Shown here: positions 62,693-64,000 of the stretch, in pieces
Layout of the letters: each line of letters begins with the position of its first letter
How positions within the stretch are numbered: the stretch's first letter is position 1
Assembly (NCBI RefSeq): GCF_009861525.1
Contig: NZ_WVHL01000003.1
Location: 496,001 to 560,000, forward strand
Length of the DNA stretch: 64,000 nucleotides
Source: Pseudomonas sp. LD120
GTDB lineage: Bacteria; Pseudomonadota; Gammaproteobacteria; Pseudomonadales; Pseudomonadaceae
Direction of reading: 5' to 3'
Notes under the pieces: model-generated
Told to the model about the DNA's origin: nothing
Databases searched by the model: none
The model's input: only the letters and a program-made list of their open reading frames with translations
Position numbers and translations under genes: made by a program

Positions 62693-62708
62693 GCTGGTCT
62701 AGTCCAGA
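62693..62708. promoter_or_regulatory. Candidate GntR/HutC operator, regulator side
   Basis: GCTGGTCTAGTCCAGA shares GGTCTAG with the first site and is near palindromic (CTGG/CCAG). It lies 13 bp before the regulator ATG, suiting autorepression. Confidence 0.6.
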
Positions 62709-62720
62709 TAGGTAACGTTG

Positions 62721-63434
62721 ATGCGTATTGATGCAACCAAAGCGGTGACAGCCATCGGCCAGGTCCTGCAGGAGCAGATCGCCCACGGTCTGTTGGCGCC
62801 CGGTAGCAAGCTGCCGGCCGAGCGCAAGCTCAGCGAGCTGTTCGCTACCACCCGGATCACCGTGCGCGAGGCCTTGCTGCAATTGGAGGCTCAGGGGCAG
62901 ATCTACCGCGAGGAGCGCCGTGGCTGGTTTGTTTCACCACCGCGACTGGCCTACAACCTGATGCAGCGTAGTCACTTTCACGCCATGGTCAGTGCCCAGG
63001 GACGAGTGCCTTCCACCGAGGTGATCTCGGCGCGCCTGCAACCGGCGTCGGCGGCGGTCTGCGCCTGGCTGCAGCTACCGGCGCTGTCCAGCGTGATCCA
63101 GATCTGCCGGGCGAGGCGCATCGATGACCGATTGGTGTTGTACGTGGAGCACTACCTGAACCCCAGGTACTTTCCGCACATTCTCGACCTGGATTTGAAC
63201 CAGTCGATCACCGAGCTCTATGCCCGGCATTACGACCTGCATTACGGGCGGGTGCGCTTCGAGATCGTGCCCACCTCCTTGCAGCCGGAAGCCGCCGCGG
63301 CCCTGAAGGTCTCGGTAGGCAGTCCCGGGCTGCGCATCGCCCGGGTCAACTATGACCAGCATGAGCGGCTGATCGATTGTGATCTGGAGTTCTGGCGGCA
63401 TGACGCGATTCATGTCGGCGTTGACGTGCTTTAG
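62721..63434 (+). CDS. GntR family regulator with UTRA domain (HutC subfamily)
   Basis: A 237-residue regulator from the ATG at 62721 (MRIDATKAVTAIGQVLQEQI); the codon before is a possible TTG start. The N-terminal winged helix contains KLPAERKLSELFATTRITVR and EALLQLEAQGQIYREERRGW. The C-terminal UTRA ligand domain includes VIQICRARRIDDRLVLYVEH and ARVNYDQHERLIDCDLEFWR. Such proteins (for example PhnF/PhnR-like, NagR) repress until a phosphorylated ligand binds. It faces the ABC operon. Confidence 0.93.
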   Translation: MRIDATKAVTAIGQVLQEQIAHGLLAPGSKLPAERKLSELFATTRITVREALLQLEAQGQIYREERRGWFVSPPRLAYNLMQRSHFHAMVSAQGRVPSTEVISARLQPASAAVCAWLQLPALSSVIQICRARRIDDRLVLYVEHYLNPRYFPHILDLDLNQSITELYARHYDLHYGRVRFEIVPTSLQPEAAAALKVSVGSPGLRIARVNYDQHERLIDCDLEFWRHDAIHVGVDVL

Positions 63435-63435
63435 A

Positions 63436-63474
63436 GGCCTGTGCCGTTCGCCGGCAGGACGGCTCCTTCAGGGT
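63436..63474. repeat. Single REP-like sequence
   Basis: GCCGTTCGCCGGCAGGACGG, followed by CTCCT, resembles one arm of the REP pair at 56999-57068. It lies between the convergent GntR and MscS genes. Confidence 0.5.
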
Positions 63475-64000
63475 CATTGTTTCTCCGGGGCGCTACCGGG
63501 GGTGATCACCTGAATGCTCATGCGCGGGGTGGCCAGGTCCAGCCCGGCTTCGTCCAGGTGGCGTTTGAGGGACAGGTTGAAGGCCCGTGATACTTCCCAT
63601 TGCTTGATCGGCGCGGTTTTGAAACGGGCCCGGAGGATGGCGCTGCCGGACTCGAAGCTTTCCACGCCCTGAATCTCCAGCGGCGACCAGATGTTGCGCC
63701 GCTGCAGCGGATCGGTGCGCATCTTCTGACCGACATCGCGCATCAACTTGATGGCATCGTCGATTTCCATGTTGTAGGGAATCGCCACGCGGAAGATCGC
63801 GTAGCCGAACTCACGGGAGTAGTTCTTGATGCTCTTGATTTCGCTGAACGGAATGGTGTGCACGATGCCGTCGATGTCCCGCAGACGCACGGTGCGGATG
63901 GTCAGGCCTTCGACGGTGCCCAGGTGGCCGCCAACATCCACGTAGTCGTCGATGGCCAGGGAGTCCTCGATGATGATGAACAAGCCGGTGATCAGGTCGG
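63474..64000 (-). CDS. MscS-family mechanosensitive channel, C-terminal part
   Basis: The frame is open to the window edge, so the N-terminus is missing. The visible 175 residues cover the end of the pore helix and the cytoplasmic beta domain: FIIIEDSLAIDDYVDVGGHL, GTVEGLTIRTVRLRDIDGIV and TIPFSEIKSIKNYSREFG. The alpha/beta domain follows. Length of the full protein cannot be judged. Confidence 0.9.
   Translation of the reverse strand, partial: DLITGLFIIIEDSLAIDDYVDVGGHLGTVEGLTIRTVRLRDIDGIVHTIPFSEIKSIKNYSREFGYAIFRVAIPYNMEIDDAIKLMRDVGQKMRTDPLQRRNIWSPLEIQGVESFESGSAILRARFKTAPIKQWEVSRAFNLSLKRHLDEAGLDLATPRMSIQVITPGSAPEKQ

Larger units (their letters stand above)
62359..62720. promoter_or_regulatory. 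Divergent regulatory region between ABC operon and GntR gene
   Basis: This 362-bp stretch has no convincing gene. It contains two operator-like sites (62414-62429 and 62693-62708), each near one start. AT-rich DNA at 62430-62475 probably holds the operon promoter. Confidence 0.6.

Noticed and set aside
1..64000. CRISPR arrays, prophage genes or an integrative element
   Set aside because: No regularly spaced repeats, phage structural genes or integrase were seen. The IS3 element is the only mobile element recognised.

Overview
The window is a GC-rich, gene-dense stretch of a Pseudomonas chromosome, most likely P. fluorescens group. The evidence is the order cysM-rlmD-relA-mazG, the purMN / DUF2066 / hda block, the late cobalamin operon followed by MarR and MFS genes, a FadL-type porin, rdgC next to duplicated tRNA-Val/tRNA-Asp, the prc and EAL-GGDEF neighbours, and REP-like inverted palindromes. 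The species call is inference; no rRNA is present.

Layout. 1-5.3 kb: end of cysM, then rlmD, relA, mazG and a DUF2058 gene, closed by a strong terminator. 5.3-14 kb: a small conserved protein, DUF3108, purN-purM, DUF2066, an AI-2E family permease, hda, two NlpC/P60 lipoproteins and an O-methyltransferase. 14-16 kb: a sorbosone-dehydrogenase-like lipoprotein and an unknown protein. 16-25.3 kb: a cobalamin riboswitch with its own terminator, then cobO-cobB-bluB-cbiB-cobD-cobQ-cobU-cobT-cobC-cobS, nearly all start/stop coupled. cobQ is broken by a one-base deletion. 25.3-29.7 kb: a MarR regulator and an MFS exporter sharing an operator motif, a periplasmic glutathione peroxidase and a FadL-like porin.

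29.96-31.27 kb: an intact IS3-family element with a 3-bp target duplication. It separates a small gene from what looks like its own terminator. 32-38 kb: a Sel1-like protein, rmuC and a transporter-linked hybrid sensor kinase. 38-45 kb: a TetR/MFS divergent pair, a cupin, a TDT-family transporter, an MFS-acyltransferase fusion, sugE under a guanidine-II riboswitch, and rdgC. 45.3-45.9 kb: tandemly duplicated tRNA-Val/tRNA-Asp. 45.9-49 kb: a membrane-anchored di-heme cytochrome c and a catalase-family protein in one operon. 49-57 kb: an FKBP lipoprotein, DUF1232, a coupled three-gene module of unknown function (HTH / unknown / Sel1), an EAL-CBS-GGDEF protein, prc and a quinone oxidoreductase. 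57-63.4 kb: an ABC importer operon with an alkaline-phosphatase-superfamily enzyme and a HAD phosphatase, faced by a GntR/UTRA regulator. Two matching operator-like sites lie between them. The window ends inside an MscS-type channel gene.

Most notable: the cobQ frameshift inside an otherwise intact riboswitch-controlled operon; the guanidine-II riboswitch on sugE; the IS3 insertion; two copies of a 23-bp inverted DnaA-box pair; the two GntR operator-like sites framing the putative organophosphorus uptake operon; and the uncharacterised HTH / unknown / Sel1 module. I found no clearly unprecedented multi-gene system. The last two are the best candidates for undescribed biology.
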